Of a DNA stretch of 18,020 nucleotides, positions 1 to 7,114 are shown in pieces. The stretch lies in contig JAFYAD010000329.1 in assembly GCA_017540915.1 (NCBI GenBank), positions 1 through 18,020 on the forward strand, given 5' to 3'. The notes beneath the pieces are model-generated. The model did not search any database. It was not told where the DNA came from and saw only the letters and a list, made by a program, of their open reading frames with translations. The DNA comes from Lachnospiraceae bacterium. Its GTDB lineage: Bacteria; Bacillota_A; Clostridia; Lachnospirales; Lachnospiraceae. The position numbers and the translations under genes are program-made. Every line of letters begins with the position of its first letter. Positions within the stretch are counted from its first letter, which is position 1.

Positions 1-832
1 GTTTAAAATGCTTTGTAACAAGCTCTCGCATTTTCTCATCCCGGGTCATCATGATGCGGCACATCGTATGGCATATATCTGTCAGGTCCATGCTGCTGTC
101 ATACAGCAGCTTTGCGGAATTGAAAAAACGGTCCCAGGAATCAATGTATTGCTCCTCCCCGGATCTTTTAAAGGTTCCCAGAAGCTGATAAAACCGGCTT
201 GCGCGCACGCCATCCAGAACAGGCTTAAAGGATCTGTCTTTTTTATTGAAGATATGCGGCAGGAACATCGTTTCCGAATCCCTCCGCCAGACCTTTAACG
301 GACGGACATACACCATATTCCGGTCCGAATATACATCTAAAAACAGCTGTGTGGTATTTAATATTTTTTCCACGGCATGAAAAGAATGTTTTCCCCTGAT
401 AATCGGAAAGAAAGCCACCGTATCCAAAATGAACAAAAACGGACAGGTTACGCGGAAGAAGTTTCCCATCATAAGATCCGTAGCCCAGGCAGTCTGCAGA
501 TCAGACAGACAATCAAAAACATAAAAGGCATCTTTGCCTTCTCTTTCTATGATGTTGTGAATCTCCACAGTAAAAGTTTCAAACTGATGGGATAAAGGGA
601 TTTTTAAGGTTTTTACTTCCGGGCACTCGGAAATCAAAGGTTCATGACTTGCGAAGCGAAAATAAATGATATTTCTGTGGTCACTCTTTGCCTGCTCAAT
701 ATAGGGCTCCATAAAAAGCCTGAATTCTTCCAGCTTCGATACGCGCCAGACTACATTATCTCCCAATCTGATGAAATCAAGCGCCTGATCCATATCCGGG
801 ATGCCGGATTTAATTTTCTCAAATGCCGCCAT
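1..832 (-). CDS. KaiC/RecA-like N-terminal domain protein, partial (possibly of a PEP/pyruvate-binding protein)
   Basis: An open frame of 277 codons starts at 832 and runs off the left edge without a stop. The ATG is preceded by GAAAGAAGGTGA at a good spacing. The N-terminus reads like a RecA/KaiC-type fold: GIPDMDQAL near residue 10, RLGDNVVW at 22-29, and a Walker-B-like strand FYVFDCLSDL at 103-112. The usual GxxxxGKS Walker A is absent where it would be expected. LMMGNFF (120-126) and RPLKVW (177-182) match my memory of N-terminal regions of large proteins that also carry PEP-synthase-type PEP/pyruvate-binding domains, but that part lies outside the window. It follows the Amt-PII gene after 76 bp with no clear terminator, so co-transcription is plausible. 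The frame is certain; the family is a recollection, and a stand-alone KaiC-like protein is the alternative. Confidence 0.72.
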   Translation of the reverse strand, partial: MAAFEKIKSGIPDMDQALDFIRLGDNVVWRVSKLEEFRLFMEPYIEQAKSDHRNIIYFRFASHEPLISECPEVKTLKIPLSHQFETFTVEIHNIIEREGKDAFYVFDCLSDLQTAWATDLMMGNFFRVTCPFLFILDTVAFFPIIRGKHSFHAVEKILNTTQLFLDVYSDRNMVYVRPLKVWRRDSETMFLPHIFNKKDRSFKPVLDGVRASRFYQLLGTFKRSGEEQYIDSWDRFFNSAKLLYDSSMDLTDICHTMCRIMMTRDEKMRELVTKHFK

Positions 833-908
833 GCAACTCACCTTCTTTCGCACTGTAATATCAATGCCCGCATCCGGTTTCAGGAACTGTCAGGATATAA
901 ATGACACC

Positions 909-2678
909 TTACTCCACATCCTGTAATGCCGCAAAATCTTCTTCTCCGGTACGGATTTTCACCACTTTGCTTACAGGATAAACAAAAATCTTTCCGTCTC
1001 CGATTTTTCCGGTATAAAGCGTTTTCTTAGCTGTTTCTATCACGCTTTCCACCGGAATCTGGCTGACAACAACCTCCAGCTTGATCTTGGGAAGGAGGGT
1101 CATATCCATCTCAACGCCACGGTACATCTGTCCGGCTCCCTTTTGTATGCCGCAGCCTGTAACCTGAGTCACCGTGATACCTGTCACACCCAGCTCGTTG
1201 AGTGCCCTTTTAAGCTTATCATATCTTGAAAGCTTAGTGATGATGACGATCTTGTTCATGCCTGTATCAAGTGAAGTACCCCTGACTGTCTCTGCTGTGT
1301 TGAGCACAGGTACTGATGCGTTTTTCATTGCCTCGCTCGCCTTGTCATAATCATCCTCACCCAGGTTAGTGTTCTCGTTTACATCCATTGTATTCGAGAT
1401 ATCCATGAGGGAGAATCCTGAGTATGCAGAGGGAAGACCATGTTCTGTTGAATCGAGACCTGAGATCTCCTCTTCCTCCGTAACCCTGAGACCAACAACC
1501 TTTTTGATGATCAAAAATGCTATCGTGATAGTAATCACAGTCCATGCCGCTGTCACAAACATACCTCCGAACTGCTTGATGAGCTGACCGATGCCTCCGC
1601 CGTAGAAAAGACCCTTTGTAATACCTGCGGATGCAAAGCCCGGTGCTGTATCTGTTGCGAAGAGACCTACAGCGATCGTACCCCAGATACCGTTTAACAT
1701 ATGTACGGCAACTGCTCCTACCGGATCGTCAACATGTGTAACGTTATCATTGAACCAAACTCCGAATACTACCAGAAGACCTGAAATTGCACCGATTATA
1801 GCTGCACCTGCGCAGTCTGTAACATCACAGGGTGCAGTGATGGCTACAAGTCCTGCCAGTGAAGCATTCAGACACATTGAAACATCGGGTTTTCCGTATT
1901 TTACCCATGTAAAGATCATACATACAACCGTTGCTACCGCAGGAGCTACCGTTGTGGTGAGAAATACGGAGCCCAGTGTCGGCACATCCGTTGCAGCCGC
2001 ACCGTTGAATCCGTACCATCCGAGCCACAGGATGAAAACACCGAGTGCTGCGATGACAAGGTTGTGTCCCGGAAATGCATTTACTTTTGTAACCTTACCG
2101 TTTTTATCTTTTTCAAATTTACCGATCCTGGGTCCTAAGATCGATGCACCTATCATGGCGCAGATACCGCCTACCATATGGATGCAGTTTGATCCTGCGT
2201 AATCGTGGAAGCCCCACTGTGCCAGGAAACCGCCGCCCCATGTCCAATGTGCCTCGATGGGATAGATTATCGCAGAAATAATCGCCGAATAGATACAATA
2301 GCTTGAGAATTTAGTTCTCTCTGCCATGGAGCCTGATACTATTGTTGCCGTTGTCGCACAGAACACAAGGTTGAATACAAATGCCGAATAATCAAAGTTT
2401 CCGTAATTTGTGAAAACATCGAAACTGAAATCTCCGGCAAATCCGCCCAAAATGTTTTCTCCCAGCATGAGCGACGCACCGCATATAAACCACATCACTG
2501 TACCGATACAGAAATCCATAAGGTTTTTCATGATGATGTTGCCGGCGTTCTTGGCTCTGGTAAAGCCCGCCTCGCACATGGCAAATCCTGCCTGCATCCA
2601 GAATACCAGCGCCGCGCCTATGAGAAACCAGACCGCGAACACCTCCCCGTCCAAAACCTTCATAATCTCATCCGTCAT
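909..2678 (-). CDS. amt: Ammonium transporter fused to a C-terminal PII (GlnK-like) domain
   Basis: 589 residues. Residues 1 to about 410 form an Amt/MEP/Rh channel, which conducts ammonium across the cytoplasmic membrane. Visible hallmarks are the MAERTKF signature, the twin pore histidines (SNCIHMVGG and VAVHMLNG) and many hydrophobic helices. After a linker of about 60 residues, residues 474-589 form a complete PII domain. Numbered from its own Met it has Q39, K40, Y46, R47, K58 (LLPKIK), TGKIGDGK ending at K90, and R103, which are the ATP and 2-oxoglutarate binding positions. Position 51, the uridylylated Tyr of enterobacterial PII, is Met, so the usual modification cannot occur. In known systems free GlnK plugs the Amt pore; here the regulator is tethered. 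ATG at 2678 is chosen over an upstream GTG because AGGAGG lies 7 nt before it. It lies just downstream of glnA, separated by a hairpin. Confidence 0.95.
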   Translation of the reverse strand: MTDEIMKVLDGEVFAVWFLIGAALVFWMQAGFAMCEAGFTRAKNAGNIIMKNLMDFCIGTVMWFICGASLMLGENILGGFAGDFSFDVFTNYGNFDYSAFVFNLVFCATTATIVSGSMAERTKFSSYCIYSAIISAIIYPIEAHWTWGGGFLAQWGFHDYAGSNCIHMVGGICAMIGASILGPRIGKFEKDKNGKVTKVNAFPGHNLVIAALGVFILWLGWYGFNGAAATDVPTLGSVFLTTTVAPAVATVVCMIFTWVKYGKPDVSMCLNASLAGLVAITAPCDVTDCAGAAIIGAISGLLVVFGVWFNDNVTHVDDPVGAVAVHMLNGIWGTIAVGLFATDTAPGFASAGITKGLFYGGGIGQLIKQFGGMFVTAAWTVITITIAFLIIKKVVGLRVTEEEEISGLDSTEHGLPSAYSGFSLMDISNTMDVNENTNLGEDDYDKASEAMKNASVPVLNTAETVRGTSLDTGMNKIVIITKLSRYDKLKRALNELGVTGITVTQVTGCGIQKGAGQMYRGVEMDMTLLPKIKLEVVVSQIPVESVIETAKKTLYTGKIGDGKIFVYPVSKVVKIRTGEEDFAALQDVE

Positions 2679-2728
2679 AACTTTTCCTCCTTTTTTCTTC
2701 GGCTTCAACAAACCTGCCGTACCAACAT

Positions 2729-2773
2729 AAAAACATCCCACTCCGGCAAATACCACGCCTTTGTGGGATGTTT
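2729..2773 (-). terminator. Intrinsic terminator/attenuator hairpin between glnA and amt
   Basis: On the minus strand AAACATCCCAC (2773-2763) pairs perfectly with GTGGGATGTTT (2741-2731), and five T (2733-2729) follow. The 21-nt interior can form a short GGC/GCC stem and contains CAAAGGCG. It lies 30 bp after the glnA stop and about 50 bp before the amt start, so it could end glnA transcripts or meter readthrough into amt. I see no convincing separate promoter between glnA and this hairpin. The interior resembles the glnA and purF leader hairpins only partly. Confidence 0.75.
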
Positions 2774-2803
2774 ATTCCTTATACCCTTAAGGTATCAGGT
2801 GAT

Positions 2804-4903
2804 CTATATATAAAATAACAACTCCTCATATGTGGGATAGGGAAGATAACCCTCCGGCAGCAGCGGCTCGGCCGCATCCGCATATTTTCTGATCTCTTCC
2901 ATATCGCTTAAAACAACATCATGATAGAACTTCGCCTGATCAAGGTTCTGCTCCATATTCTCGGCTTTCTCAATATCAGCCGAGAGCTTTTCCGTTGCAC
3001 TGTAAACATTCTCGTAGTAGCCCGACAGCTTGTTTATGTGCTCTGTCTGCACCTTGCATCCGGCTTCCACGCCAATCTGTTTTTTGGAGAGGACAGATTC
3101 CGTGAGATCGTCGATATAGGCGTTAAGAGCGGGTGCAAACTGCTTGAGCACCATATCCTTCAAAGTTAATGCTTCGATATGAACCGTCTTTGTGTAATTC
3201 TCAATCCTGATCTCATATCTTGAATGAAGCTCGGTCTCTGAGTAAATGTGATGTTTGGTGAACAGCTTCACATTCTTGTCAGCGATCAGTACCGGCATTG
3301 CATCCGGTGTTGATTTGAGATTGTAGAGTCCTCTCTTCTCGGATTCCTCCACCCACTCCTGAGCGTATCCGTTGCCGTTGAAGATTATCCTCTTATGTTT
3401 GATGATGGTATCTTTTACAAGATTGTGAACTGCCTCATCCATGCCGGCCGGCTCAACATCCTTCAATACCTCATAGAACTGGCTGAGAGCCTCTGCTACA
3501 GCAGTGTTCAACATGATGTTCGGACCTGCTATCGAAAGGCTTGATCCCAGAGACCTGAACTCAAATTTATTACCGGTGAATGCAAAAGGTGATGTTCTGT
3601 TTCTGTCGGTGGTATCCTTCATAAAGTGTGGTATAACCTTCGCACCGGTCTCAACCCTGACGCTTTCAACCTTGTTGAAATACTCATCCTTCTCTATCGC
3701 CTCGATAACACCTGTCAACTCATCTCCCAAAAACATTGATATGATGGCCGGCGGCGCCTCGTTGGCTCCAAGTCTGTGGTCATTTCCCGCGCTTGCCACA
3801 GATAGTCTCAAAAGATCTGCATACTCGTCAACCGCTTTGATGACAGCCGAGAGGAAGAGCAGAAACTGCGTGTTCTCCGCCGGAGTCTTTCCCGGATTCA
3901 GAAGGTTTTCTCCGGTGTTGGTGGTGAGTGACCAGTTATTATGTTTTCCGGAACCGTTGATACCTGCGAAGGGTTTCTCATGCAGCAGGCACATATAACC
4001 GTGTTTCTCAGCAACCTTTTTCATGATCTCCATGGTGAGCTGATTGTGATCGACAGCCACGTTTGTGGTATCAAACACGGGAGCGAGCTCATGCTGGCAG
4101 GGCGCCACCTCGTTGTGCTCGGTCTTGGCGGGAATTCCAAGCTTCCAGAGTTCATCATCAAGATCGTGCATGAACTCCGCAACCCTGGTGCGAAGATTTC
4201 CAAAGTAATGGTCATCCATCTCCTGTCCTTTTGGAGCCGGCGCACCGAGAAGTGTTCTTCCTGTAAAGATCAGATCCTTTCTCTTTTTGTAGTCTTCCTT
4301 GTCGATGAGGAAGTATTCCTGCTCCGGTCCCACTGTTGTCTGGACATTGGTCACATCATCTTTACCCAGAAGCTTTAAAATCCTGACTGCCTCCCTGTTG
4401 ATGGCATCCATGGATCTTAAGAGCGGCGTTTTCTTGTCCAGTGCCTCTCCGCTGTATGAGCAGAACGCTGTGGGGATATATAAGGTTTTATCTTTTATAA
4501 ATGCGGGGCTTGTGGGATCCCAGGCCGTATACCCTCTGGCCTCACATGTTGCCGTGATGCCTCCCGACGGAAAACTTGAAGCATCCGGCTCTCCCTTTAC
4601 CAGTTCCTTGCCGGAGAACTCCATGATGATCTCTCCTCCACCCACCGGGCAGATAAAGCTGTCATGTTTTTCTGCAGTGTAGCCTGTCATGGGCTGGAAC
4701 CAGTGTGTGAAATGTGTTGCTCCGTTTTCAACAGCCCACTCCTTCATGGCTACCGCTACCGCGTTTGCCACATCAAGCTCAAGATGGGTGTTATTGTCGA
4801 TAGTCTTTTTGAGTGCCTTATAAATATCGTTTGGCAGCTTGTCTCTCATGATCTTATCCGTAAACACGAGACTTCCGTAAAGCTCAGGGATTGTCTTATC
4901 CAT
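2804..4903 (-). CDS. glnN: Type III glutamine synthetase (GlnN type)
   Basis: 699 residues, the size typical of GSIII (about 700) and far longer than GSI/GSII. It makes glutamine from glutamate, ammonia and ATP in the cytoplasm. A GSIII-specific N-terminal region (about 1-185) is followed by the catalytic core. Core motifs are PEQEYFLID (193-201), TEHNEVAPCQHELAPVF (261-277), GINGSGKHNNWSL (314-326), NEAPPAIIS (381-389) and NRTSPFAFTGNKFEFR further on, carrying metal, glutamate and ATP ligands. A helical C-terminal region completes it. ATG at 4903 is chosen because AAGGAGGAG lies just before it; the frame is open upstream to an ATG at 5026 but that lies in the leader RNA. It stops with TAG, followed two codons later by TGA. 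A sigma-A promoter and a leader terminator precede it, and amt follows. Confidence 0.96.
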   Translation of the reverse strand: MDKTIPELYGSLVFTDKIMRDKLPNDIYKALKKTIDNNTHLELDVANAVAVAMKEWAVENGATHFTHWFQPMTGYTAEKHDSFICPVGGGEIIMEFSGKELVKGEPDASSFPSGGITATCEARGYTAWDPTSPAFIKDKTLYIPTAFCSYSGEALDKKTPLLRSMDAINREAVRILKLLGKDDVTNVQTTVGPEQEYFLIDKEDYKKRKDLIFTGRTLLGAPAPKGQEMDDHYFGNLRTRVAEFMHDLDDELWKLGIPAKTEHNEVAPCQHELAPVFDTTNVAVDHNQLTMEIMKKVAEKHGYMCLLHEKPFAGINGSGKHNNWSLTTNTGENLLNPGKTPAENTQFLLFLSAVIKAVDEYADLLRLSVASAGNDHRLGANEAPPAIISMFLGDELTGVIEAIEKDEYFNKVESVRVETGAKVIPHFMKDTTDRNRTSPFAFTGNKFEFRSLGSSLSIAGPNIMLNTAVAEALSQFYEVLKDVEPAGMDEAVHNLVKDTIIKHKRIIFNGNGYAQEWVEESEKRGLYNLKSTPDAMPVLIADKNVKLFTKHHIYSETELHSRYEIRIENYTKTVHIEALTLKDMVLKQFAPALNAYIDDLTESVLSKKQIGVEAGCKVQTEHINKLSGYYENVYSATEKLSADIEKAENMEQNLDQAKFYHDVVLSDMEEIRKYADAAEPLLPEGYLPYPTYEELLFYI

Positions 4904-4979
4904 TTCTTTGCTCCTCCTTGTTATTATTCCTATCCTTTTTTCCGTAAGGTCCGCGCCACCTTGTGGAATCTTTCGGGAT

Positions 4980-5017
4980 AAAAAAAGGTGCTCCGGACTT
5001 TCGTCCAAAGCACCTTT
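4980..5017 (-). terminator. Leader attenuator hairpin of glnA
   Basis: AAAGGTGCT (5017-5009) pairs with AGCACCTTT (4992-4984). A UU/GG internal loop, an inner GGAC/GTCC stem and a GAAA tetraloop complete the fold, and the T tract runs to 4980. The hairpin begins only about 12 nt after the predicted transcription start and lies 77 bp before the glnA ATG, so full-length glnA mRNA requires readthrough. A mutually exclusive hairpin CAAAG-GTG-CTTTG (5018-5006) would capture the terminator's 5' arm. The sequence from the predicted +1 to 5002 matches the purF leader at 26 of 28 positions. Confidence 0.85.
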
Positions 5018-5034
5018 GCTCTTCATGGTTCGAA

Positions 5035-5063
5035 ATAATAAACTTGTTTTTTTGATTTGTCAA
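5035..5063 (-). promoter_or_regulatory. Sigma-A promoter of glnA
   Basis: TTGACA (5063-5058), a 17-nt spacer, and TATTAT (5040-5035) on the minus strand. The predicted start is near 5029, so the RNA would begin ACCATGAAGAGC and run straight into the attenuator hairpin. Confidence 0.85.
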
Positions 5064-5094
5064 CACTTTTTTATAAAAATTTTTCAATCCTGTC

Positions 5095-6123
5095 TTATAA
5101 AAGATCTGCGACCTCGTAAATAAGCCTCTCCGAAGCCTCCCAGCCAAGGCAGGGATCGGTTATGGACTTGCCGTAACAGCCGCCTCCCGGTTCCTGGGCT
5201 CCGTCCTCGATGTAGCTTTCTATCATGAAGCCCTTTAATATATCCGCGATGCGGCTGTCGTGCCTTGCGGAATGCAGTACCTCCTTGACTATCCTGGGCT
5301 GCTCAAAGGGATTCTTATGGGAATTGCAGTGGTTGGTATCCACTATAAGCCCGGGATTTAACAGCTTCATCTCGTCATAAAGATCACAGAGTCTCACCAG
5401 ATCCTCATAGTGATAGTTTGGTCTCATGGATCCGTGCTGATCCGTGTAGCCTCTGAGAATGGCGTGTGCGTGTCTGTTTCCGTCCGAATGCACCTGCCAT
5501 CCCCTGTATATGAATGAGTGTCCGTTCTGTGCGGCACTGACAGCATTCAGCATAACGCGGTAATCACCTGATGTCGGATTCTTCATACCCACAGGAACGC
5601 TGATACCGCTGGATGTAAGCCTGTGCTGCTGATCCTCCACGGAGCGCGCCCCAACCGCGACGTATACCAGAAGGTCATCAAGATAGGCGTAGTTTTCGGT
5701 GTACAGCATCTCGTCCGCACATGCAAAGCCCGTCTCCATAACGGCACGCATATGGAGATGCCTTGTGGCCTCAATACCCTTGAAAAGATTGGGCTTTTCG
5801 GTAGGATCGGGCTGATGCAGCATACCCTTGTAACCCTCTGCCGTGGTTCTGGGCTTGTTGGTATAAATCCTGGGCACTATGAAGATCCTGTCCTTAACCT
5901 TCTCCTGAACAGGTATGAGCCTTGAGATATAATCCATGACAGAGTCTTCGTTATCGGCCGAGCACGGTCCGATGATCAGTATCAGCTTGTCGCTCCTGCC
6001 CTCAAATATGGATATGAGCTCTGCCTTTCTCTCCTGTATGGTCTCATTCATCTTTGCTGTCAAAGGATACATTTCCTTTAACTCCGCAGGTATTGCCAGC
6101 TGCCTTTCATACGCCATTCCCAT
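5095..6123 (-). CDS. aroF: 3-deoxy-7-phosphoheptulonate (DAHP) synthase, class I
   Basis: 342 residues, normal for the AroF/AroG/AroH family. It condenses PEP and erythrose 4-phosphate in the first step of the shikimate pathway. Family motifs are all present: LIIGPCSADNEDSVMDY, VPRIYTNKPRTTAEGYKGM, PVGMKNPTSGD, VDTNHCNSHK, GFMIESYIEDGAQ and YGKSITDPCLGW, which carry the PEP-binding Arg/Lys and the metal Cys, His, Glu and Asp ligands. ATG at 6123 is preceded by CGGAGG. It starts 30 bp after the pheA stop and has no promoter of its own, so it should be the second gene of the Phe-attenuated operon. Which end product inhibits the enzyme cannot be read here; operon logic points to Phe, hence the symbol is only a family label. 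No strong terminator is visible before the glnA promoter. Confidence 0.95.
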   Translation of the reverse strand: MGMAYERQLAIPAELKEMYPLTAKMNETIQERKAELISIFEGRSDKLILIIGPCSADNEDSVMDYISRLIPVQEKVKDRIFIVPRIYTNKPRTTAEGYKGMLHQPDPTEKPNLFKGIEATRHLHMRAVMETGFACADEMLYTENYAYLDDLLVYVAVGARSVEDQQHRLTSSGISVPVGMKNPTSGDYRVMLNAVSAAQNGHSFIYRGWQVHSDGNRHAHAILRGYTDQHGSMRPNYHYEDLVRLCDLYDEMKLLNPGLIVDTNHCNSHKNPFEQPRIVKEVLHSARHDSRIADILKGFMIESYIEDGAQEPGGGCYGKSITDPCLGWEASERLIYEVADLL

Positions 6124-6153
6124 TGTTTTTTCCTCCGTTTCTTCACTTACTGA

Positions 6154-6696
6154 TCACTGCTCGCGTGATACAGCCACAAATCTGGTCTTATTATCATCCT
6201 TTGTATTGATGTGCTCATCCAAAACCTTGAGTCCGTACATGGCTGCGACCTCAAGGCTTGCTATGGCTGCAACGGACATTTTCTGTTCCCTTGCCACCTG
6301 TCTGGCCGCTACCGCTGTATTGACCTTTTCCTCGACCTCATAGCCTCTCTCTTTTATATACTCATCACATTGCTCTATGGCTTTTTTATGACTGATGACC
6401 TTCTTTATGTCTTTTATGCTGCTGCCCCGTACCCCCAGCAGATTCTGTACTATGGGCAGCTCATACTCACCGTCGATATGCAGCCTCCCGTCCTTTAACA
6501 GCTCCTTTACCTCAACTACCTCTCCCGCATAGCTGTTTTCCACCGGCAGCACCGCTGCATCACATTCACCCTTCACCACCGCCTCATATGTGTCCCTGAA
6601 ATTTCCGTAGGATACATGGAGCGCATCCGGAAACAGCCTTCTGGCAACCACATGAGCGAAGGCTCCCTCTATTCCACTGTATGCAATCCTTTTCAT
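6154..6696 (-). CDS. pheA: Prephenate dehydratase, catalytic domain only
   Basis: 180 residues. It converts prephenate to phenylpyruvate, the committed step to Phe. Motifs are YSGIEGAFAH (6-15), PVENSYAGEV (51-60), ISHKKAIEQC (101-110), NTAVAAR (126-132), AAIAS (143-147) with AAMYGL (151-156), and the essential TRF (171-173). The protein ends seven residues after TRF, so the C-terminal ACT domain that gives Phe feedback inhibition in most homologues is missing, as is any chorismate mutase fusion. ATG at 6696 is used because AAGGAG lies 10 nt upstream; the in-frame TTG/ATG candidates further upstream overlap this site. It is the first structural gene after the Phe leader peptide and attenuator, and aroF follows after 30 bp. 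Gene-level attenuation could substitute for the missing allosteric domain (inference). Confidence 0.92.
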   Translation of the reverse strand: MKRIAYSGIEGAFAHVVARRLFPDALHVSYGNFRDTYEAVVKGECDAAVLPVENSYAGEVVEVKELLKDGRLHIDGEYELPIVQNLLGVRGSSIKDIKKVISHKKAIEQCDEYIKERGYEVEEKVNTAVAARQVAREQKMSVAAIASLEVAAMYGLKVLDEHINTKDDNKTRFVAVSREQ

Positions 6697-6731
6697 CGTC
6701 ACCATTCTCCTTACACAGGTCTGCGCCAATC

Positions 6732-6764
6732 AAAAAAGCGACCGGAATGTTACTTTCCGACCGC
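6732..6764 (-). terminator. Attenuator terminator of the phe operon
   Basis: GCGGTCGGAA (6764-6755) pairs with TTCCGGTCGC (6747-6738), 10 bp including two G-U pairs. The loop is AGTAACA and six T (6737-6732) follow. It lies between the leader peptide stop and pheA. Its 5' arm is also part of an alternative antiterminator: CTTACA (6771-6766) plus CGGTCGGA (6763-6756) can pair with TGTAAG (6812-6807) and TCGGACCG (6821-6814), giving 13 pairs with one mismatch and one small internal loop. The two folds exclude each other. Confidence 0.9.
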
Positions 6765-6794
6765 CTGTAAGTTTATCTTATGATCTTAACCGCA

Positions 6795-6875
6795 TCACAA
6801 AATGCCCTTACATCGGTCCGAGGTAAAGGAAAAGAAAAACATAAAGGATGCAGTTGTAAATCCAAATCTGTTCAT
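6795..6875 (-). CDS. pheL: Phe-rich leader peptide (pheL-like) of the pheA-aroF operon
   Basis: A 26-codon ORF with Phe at codons 4, 6, 11, 13, 14, 15 and 17, including the run FMFFFSF. It starts 30 nt after the predicted transcription start with GAAAGAGA about 8 nt before the ATG, and ends at TGA (6797-6795). Codons 19-23 coincide with the 5' arm of the antiterminator. A ribosome stalled at the early Phe codons would leave that arm free. A ribosome reaching the stop would cover it and let the terminator form. This is the logic of enterobacterial pheL, whose sequence it does not resemble apart from Phe richness. Stalling at the last Phe codon (17) might mask part of the arm, so the early codons may matter most. 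No other function is expected for the peptide. Confidence 0.87.
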   Translation of the reverse strand: MNRFGFTTASFMFFFSFTSDRCKGIL

Positions 6876-6909
6876 GATCGTATTCTCTTTCAAAATTTCG
6901 TTCTCTGAC

Positions 6910-6938
6910 ATCATAAACACTTACAAAATATTTGTCAA
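6910..6938 (-). promoter_or_regulatory. Sigma-A promoter of the phe leader-pheA-aroF operon
   Basis: TTGACA (6938-6933), a 17-nt spacer, and TATGAT (6915-6910). The predicted start is near 6904, about 30 nt before the leader peptide ATG. It is divergent from the HD-GYP promoter, with about 40 bp between the two -35 boxes. Together with the leader and attenuator it accounts for the otherwise gene-free stretch 6697-7114. Confidence 0.85.
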
Positions 6939-6977
6939 TATCATTTTTAACGGTATGCGTCAAAAAAATATATGACA

Positions 6978-7006
6978 TTGAAAAAAATGCCCTTTTAAGC
7001 TATAAT
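6978..7006 (+). promoter_or_regulatory. Sigma-A promoter of the HD-GYP gene
   Basis: TTGAAA (6978-6983), a 17-nt spacer, and a perfect TATAAT (7001-7006). The predicted start near 7013 leaves a leader of about 100 nt. That leader holds only a weak inverted repeat CTATAGC/GCTATAG (7008-7014, 7068-7074), whose left copy overlaps the predicted start, and nothing I recognise as a riboswitch. Confidence 0.75.
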
Positions 7007-7114
7007 CCTATAGCATAGAACAATTTACAAAAGATTACGAATACCACATGATATCAATAAATATACAGCTATAGTGCAAAACGCGTAATATCCGGCAGAA
7101 AGGCAAATGAAATA

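Noticed and set aside
8..904. Three plus-strand frames of 72-96 codons near the left edge
   Set aside because: They lie opposite a single minus-strand frame of 277 codons with a ribosome site and protein-like composition, so they are shadows.
4940..4970. Possible T-box antiterminator (AAGGTGGCGCGG) in the glnA leader
   Set aside because: It differs from the T-box AGGGTGGNACCGCG core, no specifier stem is seen, and it lies downstream of the terminator instead of upstream.
2729..5017. ANTAR-type dual hexaloop antitermination motif in front of amt and glnA
   Set aside because: The hairpins have a tetraloop or an irregular loop, and there is no paired second stem with A1/G4 hexaloops.
7013..7114. 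Cyclic-di-GMP riboswitch in the HD-GYP leader
   Set aside because: No GNRA tetraloop/receptor or conserved core could be found; only a weak 7-bp inverted repeat is present and it overlaps the predicted start site.
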